64,000 nt of DNA from Halomonas beimenensis (lineage in GTDB: Bacteria > Pseudomonadota > Gammaproteobacteria > Pseudomonadales > Halomonadaceae), in NCBI RefSeq assembly GCF_002549795.1, contig NZ_CP021435.1:1984001-2048000 (forward strand), read 5' to 3'. The number at the start of each line of letters is the position of its first letter. The stretch's first letter is position 1. The position numbers were made by a program, and so were the translations under genes. The notes beneath the pieces are model-generated. The model worked only from the letters and a program-made list of their open reading frames with translations, was not told the DNA's origin and searched no databases. Shown one piece after another: positions 10,572-20,016 of this stretch.

Positions 10572-11948
10572 TTACTTGCTGAGGTCTTCGCCCGGCAGGA
10601 TCTCCTTGCCGTCGAAGTAGTCCTTGGTGAGCTTGAACACCACCGGCGACAGCAGCGCCAGGGCGATCAGGTTGGGGATGGCCATCATGGCGTTGAACAC
10701 GCTGGCCAGCAGCCAGACGAAGCCCAGCGGCAGCACCGAGCCGACGAAGATCGCCAGGATGTACACCACCCGGTAGAACTTGATGGAGGCCACGCCGAAC
10801 AGGTACTCGAAGCACTTCTCGCCGTAGAAGGCCCAGCCCAGGATGGTGGTGAAGGCGAACACCGCCAGGGCGAAGGACACCACGTACTGGCCGACGCCCG
10901 GCAGGGCCTCGTTGAAGGACAGCGCGGTCAGCGAGGCACCGGTCTCGCCGGAGGTCCAGGCGGTGGTGAGGATGGCCAGGGCGGTGATGGTGCAGACCAC
11001 GATGGTGTCGATGAAGGTACCGAGCATCGCGATCAGGCCCTGACGCACCGGGTTCTTGGTCTGGGCGGCGGCGTGGGCGATGGGGGCGCTGCCCAGGCCT
11101 GCCTCGTTGGAGAAGACACCGCGTGCCACGCCGAACTGGATGGCCTTGGCCACCGCGGCGCCGGCGAAGCCACCCGCCGCGGAGATCGGCGTGAAGGCGT
11201 GGCCGAAGATCAGCCCCAGGGCGTGACCGACCTGGTCGGCGTTGATGATCAGCACCAGCAGGCCACACAGGATGTAGGCCACCGCCATGATCGGCACCAG
11301 CTTACCGGCGACCTTGGCGATCCGCTTGATGCCGCCGAGAATCACGGCGCCGGCCAGGATCATGATGACCAGGCCGGTGATCCAGTGCGGCAGGCCGATG
11401 GACTGCCCCAGGCCATCGGCCACGGAGTTGGACTGGACGGTATTGCCGATGCCGAAGGCGGCCACGGCCCCGAAGAGCGCGAAGGCGCCACCCAGCCAGG
11501 CCCACTTCCGGCCCAGGCCGTTGCGGATGTAATACATGGGCCCGCCGACATGGTCGCCGGCCTCGTCCACCTGGCGATACCGCACCGCCAGCACGGCCTC
11601 GGAGAACTTGGTGGCCATGCCGACCAGGGCGGTGATCCACATCCAGAACACCGCGCCCGGCCCGCCGAGGAAGATGGCGGTCGCGACCCCGGCGATGTTA
11701 CCGGTGCCGATGGTGGCCGACAGCGAGGTCATCAGGGCATTGAAGGGCGAGACCTCGCCTTCGCCTTCCTCGCCCTTGGCGGTGCTGCGGCCCTGCCACA
11801 ACAGCTTGAAGCCCATGCCCAGCTTGCGGATGGGCATCACCTTCAGGCCGGCCTGCAGGTAGAGGCCGACCCCCAGCAGCAGCACCAGCATCAAGGGGCC
11901 CCATACGACCCCTTCGATGGCTGTCAGAAAATTGGTCAAGGTTTCCAC
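10572..11948 (-). CDS. Alanine/glycine:cation symporter (AGCS), probably glycine
   Basis: A 458-residue sodium:amino-acid symporter with about ten or eleven hydrophobic helices. AGCS hallmarks are SATIGTGNIAGVATAI near residue 78, GGPGAVFWMW, and FSNEAGLGSAPIAHAAA near residue 283. The start codon is GTG (11946-11948), with GGGAG seven bases upstream. Because it precedes gcvT and shares a divergent control region with gcvH-gcvP, glycine is the likely substrate; alanine cannot be excluded. Confidence 0.88.
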   Translation of the reverse strand: METLTNFLTAIEGVVWGPLMLVLLLGVGLYLQAGLKVMPIRKLGMGFKLLWQGRSTAKGEEGEGEVSPFNALMTSLSATIGTGNIAGVATAIFLGGPGAVFWMWITALVGMATKFSEAVLAVRYRQVDEAGDHVGGPMYYIRNGLGRKWAWLGGAFALFGAVAAFGIGNTVQSNSVADGLGQSIGLPHWITGLVIMILAGAVILGGIKRIAKVAGKLVPIMAVAYILCGLLVLIINADQVGHALGLIFGHAFTPISAAGGFAGAAVAKAIQFGVARGVFSNEAGLGSAPIAHAAAQTKNPVRQGLIAMLGTFIDTIVVCTITALAILTTAWTSGETGASLTALSFNEALPGVGQYVVSFALAVFAFTTILGWAFYGEKCFEYLFGVASIKFYRVVYILAIFVGSVLPLGFVWLLASVFNAMMAIPNLIALALLSPVVFKLTKDYFDGKEILPGEDLSK

Positions 11949-12063
11949 GTCTCGTCTCCCTTAAGGTTGTTGTTATGCACCAACGTGCATGCCTCACGGC
12001 TGGGTGACACCAGCTCCGATACGAACCCGCGTACCATAGCGGATCCTTCCGTTGGCGCTCCAG

Positions 12064-12077
12064 TCTCCTATAGGAAA
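12064..12077. promoter_or_regulatory. Palindrome copy 1, gcv operator candidate
   Basis: The site reads TCTCCTATAGGAAA: a perfect 10-bp core TCCTATAGGA with one outer mismatch. It lies about 116 bp upstream of the symporter start. The owner is unknown. Confidence 0.55.
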
Positions 12078-12182
12078 ATTTGGCAATTTTTGCCCGCAGC
12101 AGGACAAAGTATAGTCGGCTTCCGCCCTGTCACCGTGGCAATCGTCCGCGCATACCGCGCTCTGCGCCGTTAAGGAGAAACT

Positions 12183-12200
12183 TGTTTCCTATAGGAAACA
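12183..12200. promoter_or_regulatory. Palindrome copy 2, perfect 18-bp gcv operator candidate
   Basis: TGTTTCCTATAGGAAACA is a perfect 18-bp dyad, the best of three related copies in this divergent region. Its symmetry and AT/GC pattern fit a dimeric helix-turn-helix repressor or activator. No regulator gene is adjacent. Confidence 0.65.
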
Positions 12201-12434
12201 GGCGCTACTCTAGCGGGGGCCATCCCTCGGGGCAAGCCCGCCAGGACCGGCGCCGGGGCGCTCGTCGCCGACGCCCGGTCACTGCCCCGGAGGATTCGCC
12301 GGCCCTCGAGGCAGGCATTCACGGCGAGTCCCGCCTAAGCTGGGGGAGGACGACCCGCCGGGGAGCGAGCCCCGCGCCCGGGACTCGCCAAACGACGCCG
12401 AGGGCGTTAGGATGCCCCGGTATCAGAAAACCTT

Positions 12435-12448
12435 TTTCGTATAGGAAA
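12435..12448. promoter_or_regulatory. Palindrome copy 3 overlapping the gcvH ribosome site
   Basis: TTTCGTATAGGAAA differs from the palindrome at one position. It ends six bases before the gcvH ATG, so its AGGAAA half is also the Shine-Dalgarno sequence. Binding here could block expression, or the resemblance could partly come from the ribosome site. Confidence 0.45.
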
Positions 12449-12453
12449 TCGTC

Positions 12454-12846
12454 ATGAGCGCTATCCCCGCCAACCTGCGTTACACCGAAAGCCATGAATG
12501 GGTCCTGGACAACGGCGACGGCACCGTCACCATCGGCATCACCGACCATGCACAGGAAGCCCTCGGAGACGTGGTCTTCGTCGAGCTGCCCGAGGTGGGC
12601 GCCGCCCTGGCCAAGGGCGACGAGTTCGGCGTGGTCGAGTCGGTCAAGGCGGCCTCCGACCTCTACGCCCCGATCGCCGGCGAGGTGGTGGCGGTGAACG
12701 AGGCGCTGGAGGACGCGCCCGAGACCCTCAACGAGTCTCCCTACGAGGATGGTTGGATCATGAAGCTGCGCCTCGAGGACGCCGCCGCCCTCGAGGGGCT
12801 GCTGGACACCGACGCCTACCAGGCCGTGGCCGACGCCGACGACTGA
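12454..12846 (+). CDS. gcvH: Glycine cleavage system H protein
   Basis: A 130-residue lipoyl carrier. The lipoylated lysine is K65 in [12 protein letters not shown], and the N-terminus ([11 protein letters not shown]) is typical. The lipoyl arm shuttles the aminomethyl group from the P to the T protein, then electrons to the L protein. AGGAAA lies seven bases before the ATG and is part of a palindromic candidate operator. gcvP follows after 135 bp that include a GC-rich hairpin at about 12847-12871, which could adjust the ratio of the two proteins. Confidence 0.96.
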   Translation: MSAIPANLRYTESHEWVLDNGDGTVTIGITDHAQEALGDVVFVELPEVGAALAKGDEFGVVESVKAASDLYAPIAGEVVAVNEALEDAPETLNESPYEDGWIMKLRLEDAAALEGLLDTDAYQAVADADD

Positions 12847-12981
12847 TCCCGGCCTTCCGGGGCCGGCCCGGGACATCGCCGATGCGGGCGACGCCCGGGA
12901 CCGCCGGCATCACGGCGTCCGGCCCCACCCTTCCCGTATTCCCCTCCCGGCACCGGGTACGACATCGCAATAGGGTATTCC

Positions 12982-15876
12982 ATGGCTTTCGAACAACGCC
13001 GCCTGGCCGAACTGGCCAATCACGATGCTTTCCTCCATCGCCACAACGGTCCCGAGGCGGCCGACGTGGCCACCATGCTGGACGCCCTGGGCATGGACAG
13101 CCTGGCCAGCCTGATCGAGCGCACCGTGCCCGCCGGCATCCGCCTGGGGCGCGAGCTCGACCTGGACCCGCCCCGCAGCGAGGCCGAGGCCCTGGACTAC
13201 CTGTATCGCCTGGCCCGCCAGAACCGCGTCGCCAAGAGCTACATCGGCCAGGGCTACTACGATACCCACCTGCCGGCGGTCATCCAGCGCAACGTGCTGG
13301 AGAATCCGGGCTGGTACACCGCCTACACGCCCTACCAGCCGGAGATCTCCCAGGGCCGCCTGGAAGGCCTGCTCAACTTCCAGCAGATGGTCATGGACCT
13401 GACCGGCATGAGCCTCGCCAACGCGTCCCTGCTCGACGAGGCCACCGCCGCCGCCGAGGCCATGGCGCTGTGTCGCCGCGCGAACAAGAAGGCCAAGACC
13501 AACGCCTTCTTCGTGGCCGACGACGTCTTCCCCCAGACCCTGGACGTGGTGCGCACCCGGGCCCACTACTTCGACTTCGAGCTGGTGGTCGCCCCGGCCG
13601 AGGAGCTCGCCTCCCACGACGTCTTCGGCGCCCTGCTGCAGTACCCGGGGGACGGCGGCCGGGTCCACGACCTCGCCGCGCTGCTGGCCGCGGCCCGGGA
13701 GCGCGGCATCATGACCTGCGTGGCCGCCGACATCATGGGCCTGGTGCTGCTCAAGGAGCCCGGCGCGCTCGGCGCGGACATGGTGGTGGGCTCCGCCCAG
13801 CGCTTCGGCGTGCCCTTGGGCTTCGGCGGCCCCCATGCCGCCTTCTTCGCCACCACCGACAAGCTCAAGCGCTCGATCCCGGGCCGCATCATCGGCGTCT
13901 CCCAGGACAGCCGCGGCGAGACCGCCCTGCGCATGGCCATGCAGACCCGCGAGCAGCACATCCGTCGCGAGAAGGCCACCTCCAACATCTGCACCGCCCA
14001 GGCGCTGCTGGCCAACATCGCCGGCTTCTATGCCGTCTACCACGGCGCCGAGGGCCTGCGTACCATCGCCGGGCGCATCCACCGCCTGACCACCATCCTC
14101 GCCGAGGGCCTGAGCCGCTCCGGGGTCACCCTGGTCCACGACAGCTGGTTCGACAGCCTGCGCCTGACCGGCGTCGATGCCCGCAAGATCCATGGCCGCG
14201 CCATGGCCCACGACGTCAACCTGCGCTACTTCGCGGGCGGCGACGTCGGCGTCAGCCTGGACGAGACCACCACCGCCCATGACCTGGATCGACTGTTCGA
14301 CGTCCTGCTGGACGAGGAGCACGGCCTGTCCGTGGCGGCGCTGGACGCCGAGATCGTCGAGGCCGGCAAGACCGGCATCCCGGCGGCCAGCCGGCGCGAG
14401 TCCGACTTCCTGACCCATCCCACCTTCCGCCGCTATCACAGCGAGACGGAGATGCTGCGCTACCTCAAGCGCCTGGAGAACAAGGACCTGTCGCTGGCCC
14501 ACGCCATGATCCCGCTGGGCTCCTGCACCATGAAGCTCAACGCCACCACGGAGATGATCCCCATCACCTGGCCGGAACTGGCGCGCATCCATCCCTTCGC
14601 GCCCAAGGATCAGGTGGCCGGCTACCAGCAGATCATCGATGAGCTGGCCGACTTCCTGGTGGAGATCACCGGCTACGACCACATCTCCATGCAGCCCAAC
14701 TCCGGGGCCCAGGGCGAATACGCCGGCCTGGTCGCCATCCGCCGCTACCAGGCGGCCCAGGGCCAGGGCCACCGGGACGTCTGCCTGATTCCCAGCTCCG
14801 CCCACGGCACCAACCCGGCCTCCGCCGCCATGGCGCACATGAAGGTCGTGGTCGTCGAGTGCGACGAGGACGGCAACATCGACCTGGGCGACCTGCGCGC
14901 CAAGGCCGAGCAGCACGGCGACAGCCTTTCGGCGATCATGCTCACCTACCCGTCCACCCACGGGGTCTTCGAGGAAGGCGTGCGCGAGGCCTGCGACATC
15001 GTCCATGCCCACGGCGGTCAGGTGTACATCGACGGCGCGAACATGAACGCCCAGGTCGGCCTGGCCCGCCCCGGCGACTTCGGCGGCGACGTCAGCCACC
15101 TCAACCTGCACAAGACCTTCTGCATCCCCCATGGCGGCGGCGGCCCCGGCATGGGCCCGATCGGCGTCAAGGCGCACCTGGCGCCCTACGTCTCGAACCA
15201 CGTGGTGCGCCCGCTGGACGGCGTGAACCCCGATGCCGGCGCGGTCTCCGCCGCCCCCTACGGCAGCGCCTCGATCCTGCCGATCTCCTGGGCCTACATC
15301 AAGATGATGGGCGCCCGGGGCCTGCGCGAGGCCACCGAACTGGCGATCCTCGGCGCCAACTACATCGCCACGCGCCTCGGCGAGCACTACCCGGTGCTCT
15401 ACAAGGGCCGCAACGGCACCGTGGCCCACGAGTGCATCATCGACATCCGTCCGCTCAAGGCCGCCTCCGGCATCAGCGAGGAGGACATCGCCAAGCGCCT
15501 GATGGACTACGGCTTCCACGCCCCGACCATGTCCTTTCCGGTGCCGGGCACCCTGATGATCGAGCCCACCGAGTCGGAGTCGCTGTTCGAGCTGGACCGC
15601 TTCTGCGACGCCATGATCGCCATCCGCGAGGAAGTCGCCCGGGTCGAGGCCGGCGAATGGCCGGCGGACGACAACCCGCTGGTCAATGCCCCCCACACCA
15701 TGGCCGACCTGATGGACGCCGACTGGGAGCGCCCCTACTCCCGCGAGCTGGGCGCCTTCCCCTCCGAGGCGGTCAAGGCGGCCAAGTACTGGCCGGCGGT
15801 GAACCGCGTCGACAACGTGCTCGGCGATCGCCAGCTGATCTGCTCCTGCCCGAGCATCGACGCCTACCGGGAGTGA
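12982..15876 (+). CDS. gcvP: Glycine dehydrogenase (decarboxylating), P protein
   Basis: A 964-residue full-length P protein of the fused type, with two homologous PLP-transferase-like halves. It decarboxylates glycine and loads the aminomethyl group on lipoyl-H. The PLP lysine is in [16 protein letters not shown] (about K711). The N-terminal half keeps [13 protein letters not shown] and the C-terminal half [18 protein letters not shown] lies six bases before the ATG. A strong hairpin follows the stop. Confidence 0.97.
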   Translation: MAFEQRRLAELANHDAFLHRHNGPEAADVATMLDALGMDSLASLIERTVPAGIRLGRELDLDPPRSEAEALDYLYRLARQNRVAKSYIGQGYYDTHLPAVIQRNVLENPGWYTAYTPYQPEISQGRLEGLLNFQQMVMDLTGMSLANASLLDEATAAAEAMALCRRANKKAKTNAFFVADDVFPQTLDVVRTRAHYFDFELVVAPAEELASHDVFGALLQYPGDGGRVHDLAALLAAARERGIMTCVAADIMGLVLLKEPGALGADMVVGSAQRFGVPLGFGGPHAAFFATTDKLKRSIPGRIIGVSQDSRGETALRMAMQTREQHIRREKATSNICTAQALLANIAGFYAVYHGAEGLRTIAGRIHRLTTILAEGLSRSGVTLVHDSWFDSLRLTGVDARKIHGRAMAHDVNLRYFAGGDVGVSLDETTTAHDLDRLFDVLLDEEHGLSVAALDAEIVEAGKTGIPAASRRESDFLTHPTFRRYHSETEMLRYLKRLENKDLSLAHAMIPLGSCTMKLNATTEMIPITWPELARIHPFAPKDQVAGYQQIIDELADFLVEITGYDHISMQPNSGAQGEYAGLVAIRRYQAAQGQGHRDVCLIPSSAHGTNPASAAMAHMKVVVVECDEDGNIDLGDLRAKAEQHGDSLSAIMLTYPSTHGVFEEGVREACDIVHAHGGQVYIDGANMNAQVGLARPGDFGGDVSHLNLHKTFCIPHGGGGPGMGPIGVKAHLAPYVSNHVVRPLDGVNPDAGAVSAAPYGSASILPISWAYIKMMGARGLREATELAILGANYIATRLGEHYPVLYKGRNGTVAHECIIDIRPLKAASGISEEDIAKRLMDYGFHAPTMSFPVPGTLMIEPTESESLFELDRFCDAMIAIREEVARVEAGEWPADDNPLVNAPHTMADLMDADWERPYSRELGAFPSEAVKAAKYWPAVNRVDNVLGDRQLICSCPSIDAYRE

Positions 15877-15890
15877 TCCCGGCCGGCCGA

Positions 15891-15930
15891 ACGCAACGCG
15901 CCCCGCCATTCGGCGGGGCGCTTGCGTTGC
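15891..15930 (+). terminator. Terminator hairpin after gcvP
   Basis: A long GC-rich stem (CGCAACGCGCCCCGCC against GGCGGGGCGCTTGCGTTG, one bulge) with an ATTC loop lies 15 bp after the gcvP stop. The U tract is poor. Confidence 0.65.
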
Positions 15931-16044
15931 TAGGGCCGCGGCGTTGCCGAGGAGCGACGAGTCGGCTTGGCGCTCATCGCCAGGCGTCGGGAAAGCCGAG
16001 CGCCGGGGAAAGCTCATATCCTTCGCCGATGATGAAGGACGCGC

Positions 16045-16977
16045 TCAGGCCAGTCCTTCCCCCGCCTCGGCGAGACTCGGCTCGCCATGGCCATAGCGCT
16101 CGTGGCGGCGATGCTCGCGGAAGGCCTCGAGCAGGCGGGTATAGCGCCGGGGCATCCGCATGCCACGCCGGGTGACCAGGTAGAGGGTCTCGTGGATGGG
16201 ATGCGGCAGGGTCAGCTCCTTGACCTGCCGCTGCCAGGGCGAGGTCTCCAGCACCAGCCGCGATACCACCGTGAAGCCGAGGCCCCGGGCCACGGCGTCC
16301 AGCACCATGCTGACCTCGTTGGTGAAGCCCTGGCGGGGGAAGTGGCTCATGGAGCGGAACTCGCCGGGGAAGTTGTGGCGCAGCAGGACCCCGGCGTGAT
16401 TGACGCCGTCGGTGTAGCTGATGAAGCCGAGCCCCATCAGGTCGGTGAGCCCGGTGCCGGCGAACTCCGCCGGCACGACCAGGCAGAGCGACTCCTGGTG
16501 CCAGGCCTCGCAGTCGATCTCCGGATGGCGGACCGCCTCGGTGACGATGCCCAGGTCATGGCGACCGGCCAGGACGTCGCTGACGATCTCGTGATTGAAG
16601 GCGAAACTGTAGCTGACCGTCAGCCCGGTGTGCATCTGCTGGTGGCCGAGGATGAAGGGATAGAGCATCAGCCCGACGCTGCCCGGGGAGGCGATGCGGC
16701 ACTCCCCGCTGTCGAGGCTCTCGTCATCCAGCGAATGGCGAAACTGCTCGTGCTCGGCGAACAGCTTGACGGCGTAGTCGTAGGCGCGTCGCCCGGCCTC
16801 GGTCAGCACGAAGCGCCGCCCCTGGCGGTCGAGCAGCGACTTGCCCAGGTACTGCTCGAGCTTGCGGACGTGCTGGCTGACCCCGGGCTGGGTCATCTCC
16901 AGGCGCCGGGCCGTGCGGGTGAAGCTGCCGGTCTCGACGAGGGTGATGAAGGTGCGAAAATACTGGGCGTTGAACAT
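16045..16977 (-). CDS. LysR-family transcriptional regulator
   Basis: About 310 residues, with an N-terminal winged helix-turn-helix (FNAQYFRTFITLVETGSF, then LEMTQPGVSQHVRKLEQYLG) and a C-terminal effector-binding domain (SPGSVGLMLYP onward). The start could be ATG 16977 (MFNAQ) or ATG 16992 (MKRPVMFNAQ). Neither has a strong ribosome site; the first fits the family better. It is divergent from ppnN, 148 bp apart, and could regulate it, but LysR proteins often act elsewhere too. The C-terminal tail (HERYGHGEPSLAEAGEGLA) is likely disordered. The ligand is unknown. Confidence 0.85.
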   Translation of the reverse strand: MFNAQYFRTFITLVETGSFTRTARRLEMTQPGVSQHVRKLEQYLGKSLLDRQGRRFVLTEAGRRAYDYAVKLFAEHEQFRHSLDDESLDSGECRIASPGSVGLMLYPFILGHQQMHTGLTVSYSFAFNHEIVSDVLAGRHDLGIVTEAVRHPEIDCEAWHQESLCLVVPAEFAGTGLTDLMGLGFISYTDGVNHAGVLLRHNFPGEFRSMSHFPRQGFTNEVSMVLDAVARGLGFTVVSRLVLETSPWQRQVKELTLPHPIHETLYLVTRRGMRMPRRYTRLLEAFREHRRHERYGHGEPSLAEAGEGLA

Positions 16978-17125
16978 GACGGGTCGCTTCATGGCGGGGA
17001 CCGGGCACCCCCATTCTACCAGTTCGGCGCTCTCGCCGCAGCGCTGCGCGGCGCCGGGCGGCGTGGTAGCATCGAGGGACGGCGGCCCCGCGCCGCCCCC
17101 TTCTCCAGTGACACGGACGCGCTGC

Positions 17126-18487
17126 ATGGCCGATACCATCTCCAGCACCATCTCCCCGGAAGGCAGCCTCGAGATCCTCTCCCAGCACGAGGTCAACCGG
17201 CTGCACGACACCTCCCGCACCGGGCTGCACGACCTGCTGCGCAGCTGCGCGCTGGCGGTGCTCAACTCCGGCAACCCCACCGACGACGGCCTGGCCCTGA
17301 TGGAGACCTACCCCGATTTCGACATCGAGGTGCTCCAGCAGGATCGCGGGGTGCGCCTCAAGCTGACCAACGCCCCGGCCGAGGCCTTCGTCGACGGCAA
17401 GATGATCCGCGGCATCCGCGAGCACCTCTCCTCGGTGTTGCGCGACATCGTCTATGTCTACAACGAGATCCAGACCCACCATCGCTTCGACCTGTCCACC
17501 GCCGAGGGCACCACCAACGCCGTCTTCCATATCCTGCGCAAGGCCGGGACCCTCAAGCCCAGCCGCGACCCGAGCATGGTGGTCTGCTGGGGCGGGCACT
17601 CCATCTCCCGGGAGGAATACGACTACACCAAGCACGTGGGCTATCACCTGGGCCTGCGCGAGCTCGACATCTGCACCGGCTGCGGCCCGGGAGCCATGAA
17701 GGGCCCCATGAAGGGGGCCAACGTCGCCCACGCCAAGCAGCGCCGCCACGAGGGCCGCTATCTGGGGGTCTCCGAGCCCGGCATCATCGCCGCCGAGGCC
17801 CCCAATCCCATCGTCAACGAGCTGGTGGTGATGCCCGACATCGAGAAGCGCCTGGAGGCCTTCGTGCGCCTGGGCCACGGGATCATCGTCTTCCCCGGCG
17901 GGGTGGGCACCGCCGAGGAGATCCTCTACCTGCTCGGCATCCTGCTGCATCCGGACAACGCCGACATGGAGCTGCCGGTGATCCTCACCGGGCCCGCCGA
18001 TTCGGCGGACTACTTCCGGCGCATCGACGAGTTCCTGGTCTACACCCTGGGCGAGTCGGTACGCCGGCTGTACGACATCATCATCGACGATCCCGTGGAG
18101 GTGGCCCGCACGATGCGCAAGGGGATCGACGGCGTGACCGAGTACCGCCGCGCCCGCCAGGATGCCTTCTACTACAACTGGCGGCTCACCGTGGCCCGGG
18201 ACTTCCAGGAACCCTTCGAGCCGACCCACGACTCCATGGCGGCCCTGGCGCTGCACCGCGAACAGCCGGTCCACGAACTGGCCGCCAACCTGCGCCGGGC
18301 CTTCTCGGGCATCGTCGCGGGCAACGTCAAGGAGCGCGGCATCCGCCTCATCGAGGCCCATGGCCCCTTCCGGCTCAGCGCCGAGCCCGAGCTGATGGCC
18401 CGGCTCGACGAACTGCTGAACTCCTTCGTCGCCCAGAACCGCATGAAGCTCGCCGGGGACTATGTGCCCTGCTATACGCTGGGCTGA
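17126..18487 (+). CDS. ppnN: Pyrimidine/purine nucleotide 5'-monophosphate nucleosidase
   Basis: A 453-residue protein of the LOG/YgdH family, essentially the length of E. coli PpnN. It cleaves nucleoside monophosphates to base and ribose 5-phosphate and in E. coli responds to (p)ppGpp. The catalytic/nucleotide loop FPGGVGTAEEILYLLG is intact, as are the upstream GCGPGAMKGPMKGA segment and the N- and C-terminal regulatory regions found in proteobacterial PpnN. The ATG at 17126 has only a weak ribosome site (ACGG). The gene stands alone. Confidence 0.93.
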   Translation: MADTISSTISPEGSLEILSQHEVNRLHDTSRTGLHDLLRSCALAVLNSGNPTDDGLALMETYPDFDIEVLQQDRGVRLKLTNAPAEAFVDGKMIRGIREHLSSVLRDIVYVYNEIQTHHRFDLSTAEGTTNAVFHILRKAGTLKPSRDPSMVVCWGGHSISREEYDYTKHVGYHLGLRELDICTGCGPGAMKGPMKGANVAHAKQRRHEGRYLGVSEPGIIAAEAPNPIVNELVVMPDIEKRLEAFVRLGHGIIVFPGGVGTAEEILYLLGILLHPDNADMELPVILTGPADSADYFRRIDEFLVYTLGESVRRLYDIIIDDPVEVARTMRKGIDGVTEYRRARQDAFYYNWRLTVARDFQEPFEPTHDSMAALALHREQPVHELAANLRRAFSGIVAGNVKERGIRLIEAHGPFRLSAEPELMARLDELLNSFVAQNRMKLAGDYVPCYTLG

Positions 18488-18795
18488 GAAGGAAGAGGGA
18501 AGAGCCGGTTCGAGTAGTAAGTGGAAAGTGGAAAGCAACAAGTGGAAAGTAGGCAAGGAGGTCATCGCCCCTTGCTCCCAGGGCACTCGCATGAGAAGAA
18601 CGCTTCTCATCGGAGGCGATATCACGATGGCCTGTACCGCCGCGCGATGGCGGTGAGCAAAGGGGATCTTTTGCCACCCAGGGCGTCTGTCGGCGCCAAT
18701 CGCTCAGTAAACTGAGCTTCCCCAGGCCAGGGCTGTCTTGTGCCTGAGACGCATTAATGATGTGCGATCGCCCTGCCCTTGCTACTTGTCACTTG
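18488..18795. other. Structured, repeat-containing spacer after ppnN
   Basis: This 308-bp spacer has no credible ORF. It contains AAGTGGAAAGT twice (18519-18529, 18540-18550), an imperfect inverted repeat of about 13 bp at 18564-18577 and 18655-18667 enclosing two inner hairpins (ATGAGAAG/CTTCTCAT at 18591-18610 and CCGCC/GGCGG at 18637-18653), a hairpin GCTCAG-TAAA-CTGAGC (18702-18717), and CTTGCTACT twice (18778-18799). Base composition is lower in GC than in the flanking genes. It may be a small repeat element or an unannotated RNA. Confidence 0.5.
18519..18550 (+). repeat. Short direct repeats AAGTGGAAAGT
   Basis: Two exact 11-bp copies are separated by ten bases (18519-18529 and 18540-18550) in a purine-rich run just after ppnN. 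A related but distinct pair (CTTGCTACT) lies at the other end of the spacer. Confidence 0.6.
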
Positions 18796-19170
18796 CTACT
18801 CGCTGCTCTCGAGCGGCTTCCACCACAGCCCGAGGGCATGCAGCAGCAGCCCGAGGGTCGCGCCATGGGACACCAGGATCGCCCAGCCCTGCCAGCCGGC
18901 GGCCAGCAGCTGCCAGCCGGCGGTGAGCGCCACCCCCGCCACCAGGCACACCGCCAGGCGCCGCAGCAAGGCCGGCAGGCGGCGGCGTGCCTCATCGGCC
19001 AGCAGCCGCCAGTGGGCCAGGGCCACGCCGATGACCACCACCAGGGCCACCCCCAGCAGGGTCAGGCGGGATTGGTGGCCGCCCAGCAGGTAGCGCGGCA
19101 GGGTAACCAGCATCACCACCGCCAGGCCCAGCAGCAGGCTGAAGCGTTCCGGTGTCGGCGTCGCCCCCAT
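18796..19170 (-). CDS. Small integral membrane protein, unknown function
   Basis: About 124 residues, mostly hydrophobic, with four probable transmembrane helices (around residues 10-25, 28-45, 68-88 and 92-115) and an arginine-rich cytoplasmic loop (ADEARRRLPALLRRL). I do not recognise the family. The ATG at 19170 lies two bases after the flavodoxin stop, so the two are very likely translated together; this favours it over an ATG further upstream. A role tied to the flavodoxin is possible but unproven. Confidence 0.6.
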   Translation of the reverse strand: MGATPTPERFSLLLGLAVVMLVTLPRYLLGGHQSRLTLLGVALVVVIGVALAHWRLLADEARRRLPALLRRLAVCLVAGVALTAGWQLLAAGWQGWAILVSHGATLGLLLHALGLWWKPLESSE

Positions 19171-19172
19171 GA

Positions 19173-19637
19173 TCAGGCCACCTTCAGCCGCTGGGTCTCG
19201 ATCCACTCCGCCACCCAGGGCAAGGCGGCATCGTCGGCCATGAAGGTCTCCATGGCGTCGATCTCCAGTCGCTCGCCGAGGCGGGTGGCCCCCTGCCCCT
19301 GGAGCAGCTCGTCCAGGGCGCGACCGGCGCCACAGTAGGAATCGACGTACGAGCTGTCGCCGAGCGCGATCAGGCCATAGCGCAGGCCGACGAGCCCCGG
19401 GCTCTTCGCCTCCAGGTCGCGCACGAAGGGCAGCAGGTTGCCGGGAATGTCGCCGCTGCCGGTGGTGGAGACGCAGAACAGCGCCAGGTCGGTGGGCGAA
19501 CCCACGAGGTCGTCCAGGGTCGGCTGGTCGAAGATCTCGACCCGATAGCCGGCCTCCTCGAAGAGCGGCTGGATCTGCTCGGCCACGTCCAGGGCGCCGC
19601 CGTACATGGTGCCTACGAAGATCTTGAGCATGGGCAT
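19173..19637 (-). CDS. Flavodoxin (MioC/YqcA-like)
   Basis: A short-chain flavodoxin of 154 residues. FMN phosphate-loop residues are in GTMYGGALD (near residue 10), and the isoalloxazine-contacting loops are STTGSGDIPGN and LGDSSYVDSYCGAG. It is a soluble electron carrier related to E. coli MioC and YqcA; the partner is unknown. An in-frame stop lies just upstream, so the start is the ATG at 19637 or the next one at 19631. Neither has a clear ribosome site. It is followed directly by a small membrane protein gene. Confidence 0.88.
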   Translation of the reverse strand: MPMLKIFVGTMYGGALDVAEQIQPLFEEAGYRVEIFDQPTLDDLVGSPTDLALFCVSTTGSGDIPGNLLPFVRDLEAKSPGLVGLRYGLIALGDSSYVDSYCGAGRALDELLQGQGATRLGERLEIDAMETFMADDAALPWVAEWIETQRLKVA

Positions 19638-19740
19638 GTGAAGGATTTACTTGAGAATTTCAGTCGGATACTAGCATGACTCGCCACCCCGGGGCGAGAC
19701 GGTACGCCGCACCCGGCGGACCTGCGTCACGGCACAAGAC

Positions 19741-19757
19741 CGAGTATAATGCTCGGC
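19741..19757 (+). promoter_or_regulatory. Promoter -10 inside a small dyad, upstream of DUF2788 gene
   Basis: A consensus TATAAT (19745-19750) lies 39 bp before the ATG, flanked by CGAG and CTCG. The dyad over the -10 box could be an operator. The -35 region is poor. Confidence 0.5.
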
Positions 19758-19788
19758 CTTACGTTCCCCTGACCCGCCCGGAGGCGAG

Positions 19789-19995
19789 ATGACGCAGACC
19801 TTCGAAGCCTGGATCACCCCCCTGATGATCGGCGGCCTGATGCTGTTCATGTGCTTCATCATCTGGGACCTGGCCAAGCAGTCGAAGGCCGGCCGCTTCG
19901 GCACCCTGATGCTGTTCGTGGTGCTCGGCGCCGGCATGCTCGGCTATGTGTTCAAGGTGGTGATCACCTGGGCGCTGGAGAACGGCGTGGTGTGA
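19789..19995 (+). CDS. DUF2788 family membrane protein
   Basis: A 68-residue protein with two transmembrane helices (about residues 10-27 and 38-60) joined by a basic loop (DLAKQSKAGRFG). The length and pattern match DUF2788, found in pseudomonads and halomonads; function unknown. GGAGG is placed well before the ATG. It has its own TATAAT promoter and a strong hairpin terminator, so it is a single-gene unit. Confidence 0.82.
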   Translation: MTQTFEAWITPLMIGGLMLFMCFIIWDLAKQSKAGRFGTLMLFVVLGAGMLGYVFKVVITWALENGVV

Positions 19996-20016
19996 CCGCC
20001 CCTCTCCCCCGACGCA

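Larger units (their letters stand above)
11949..12453. promoter_or_regulatory. Divergent control region, AGCS-gcvT / gcvH-gcvP
   Basis: This 505-bp gap lies between divergent glycine genes. It holds three copies of a TTTCCTATAGGAAA-type palindrome (separate entries), a small hairpin ATGCAC-GTTG-GTGCAT just upstream of the symporter, and GC-rich inverted repeats between 12250 and 12390. I looked for the conserved cores of a glycine riboswitch on both strands and did not see them. The leader before gcvH would be long if transcription starts near the central palindrome. Confidence 0.6.

Noticed and set aside
11949-12453. Glycine riboswitch upstream of gcvH or the AGCS gene
   Set aside because: The location is ideal, but the conserved tandem-aptamer cores are not seen on either strand. 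Repeated palindromes point to protein control instead. A covariance-model search would decide.
12910-16017. A 1035-codon open frame antisense to gcvP
   Set aside because: It has the low-complexity G/A/V/H-rich composition of antisense frames in high-GC DNA, and the plus strand encodes a full-length GcvP.
16001-16025. GCCGG-NN-AAAGCTCAT motif similar to one near 1351-1368
   Set aside because: The common part is short and neither copy is clearly structured. It could be a dispersed intergenic repeat but two copies are not enough.
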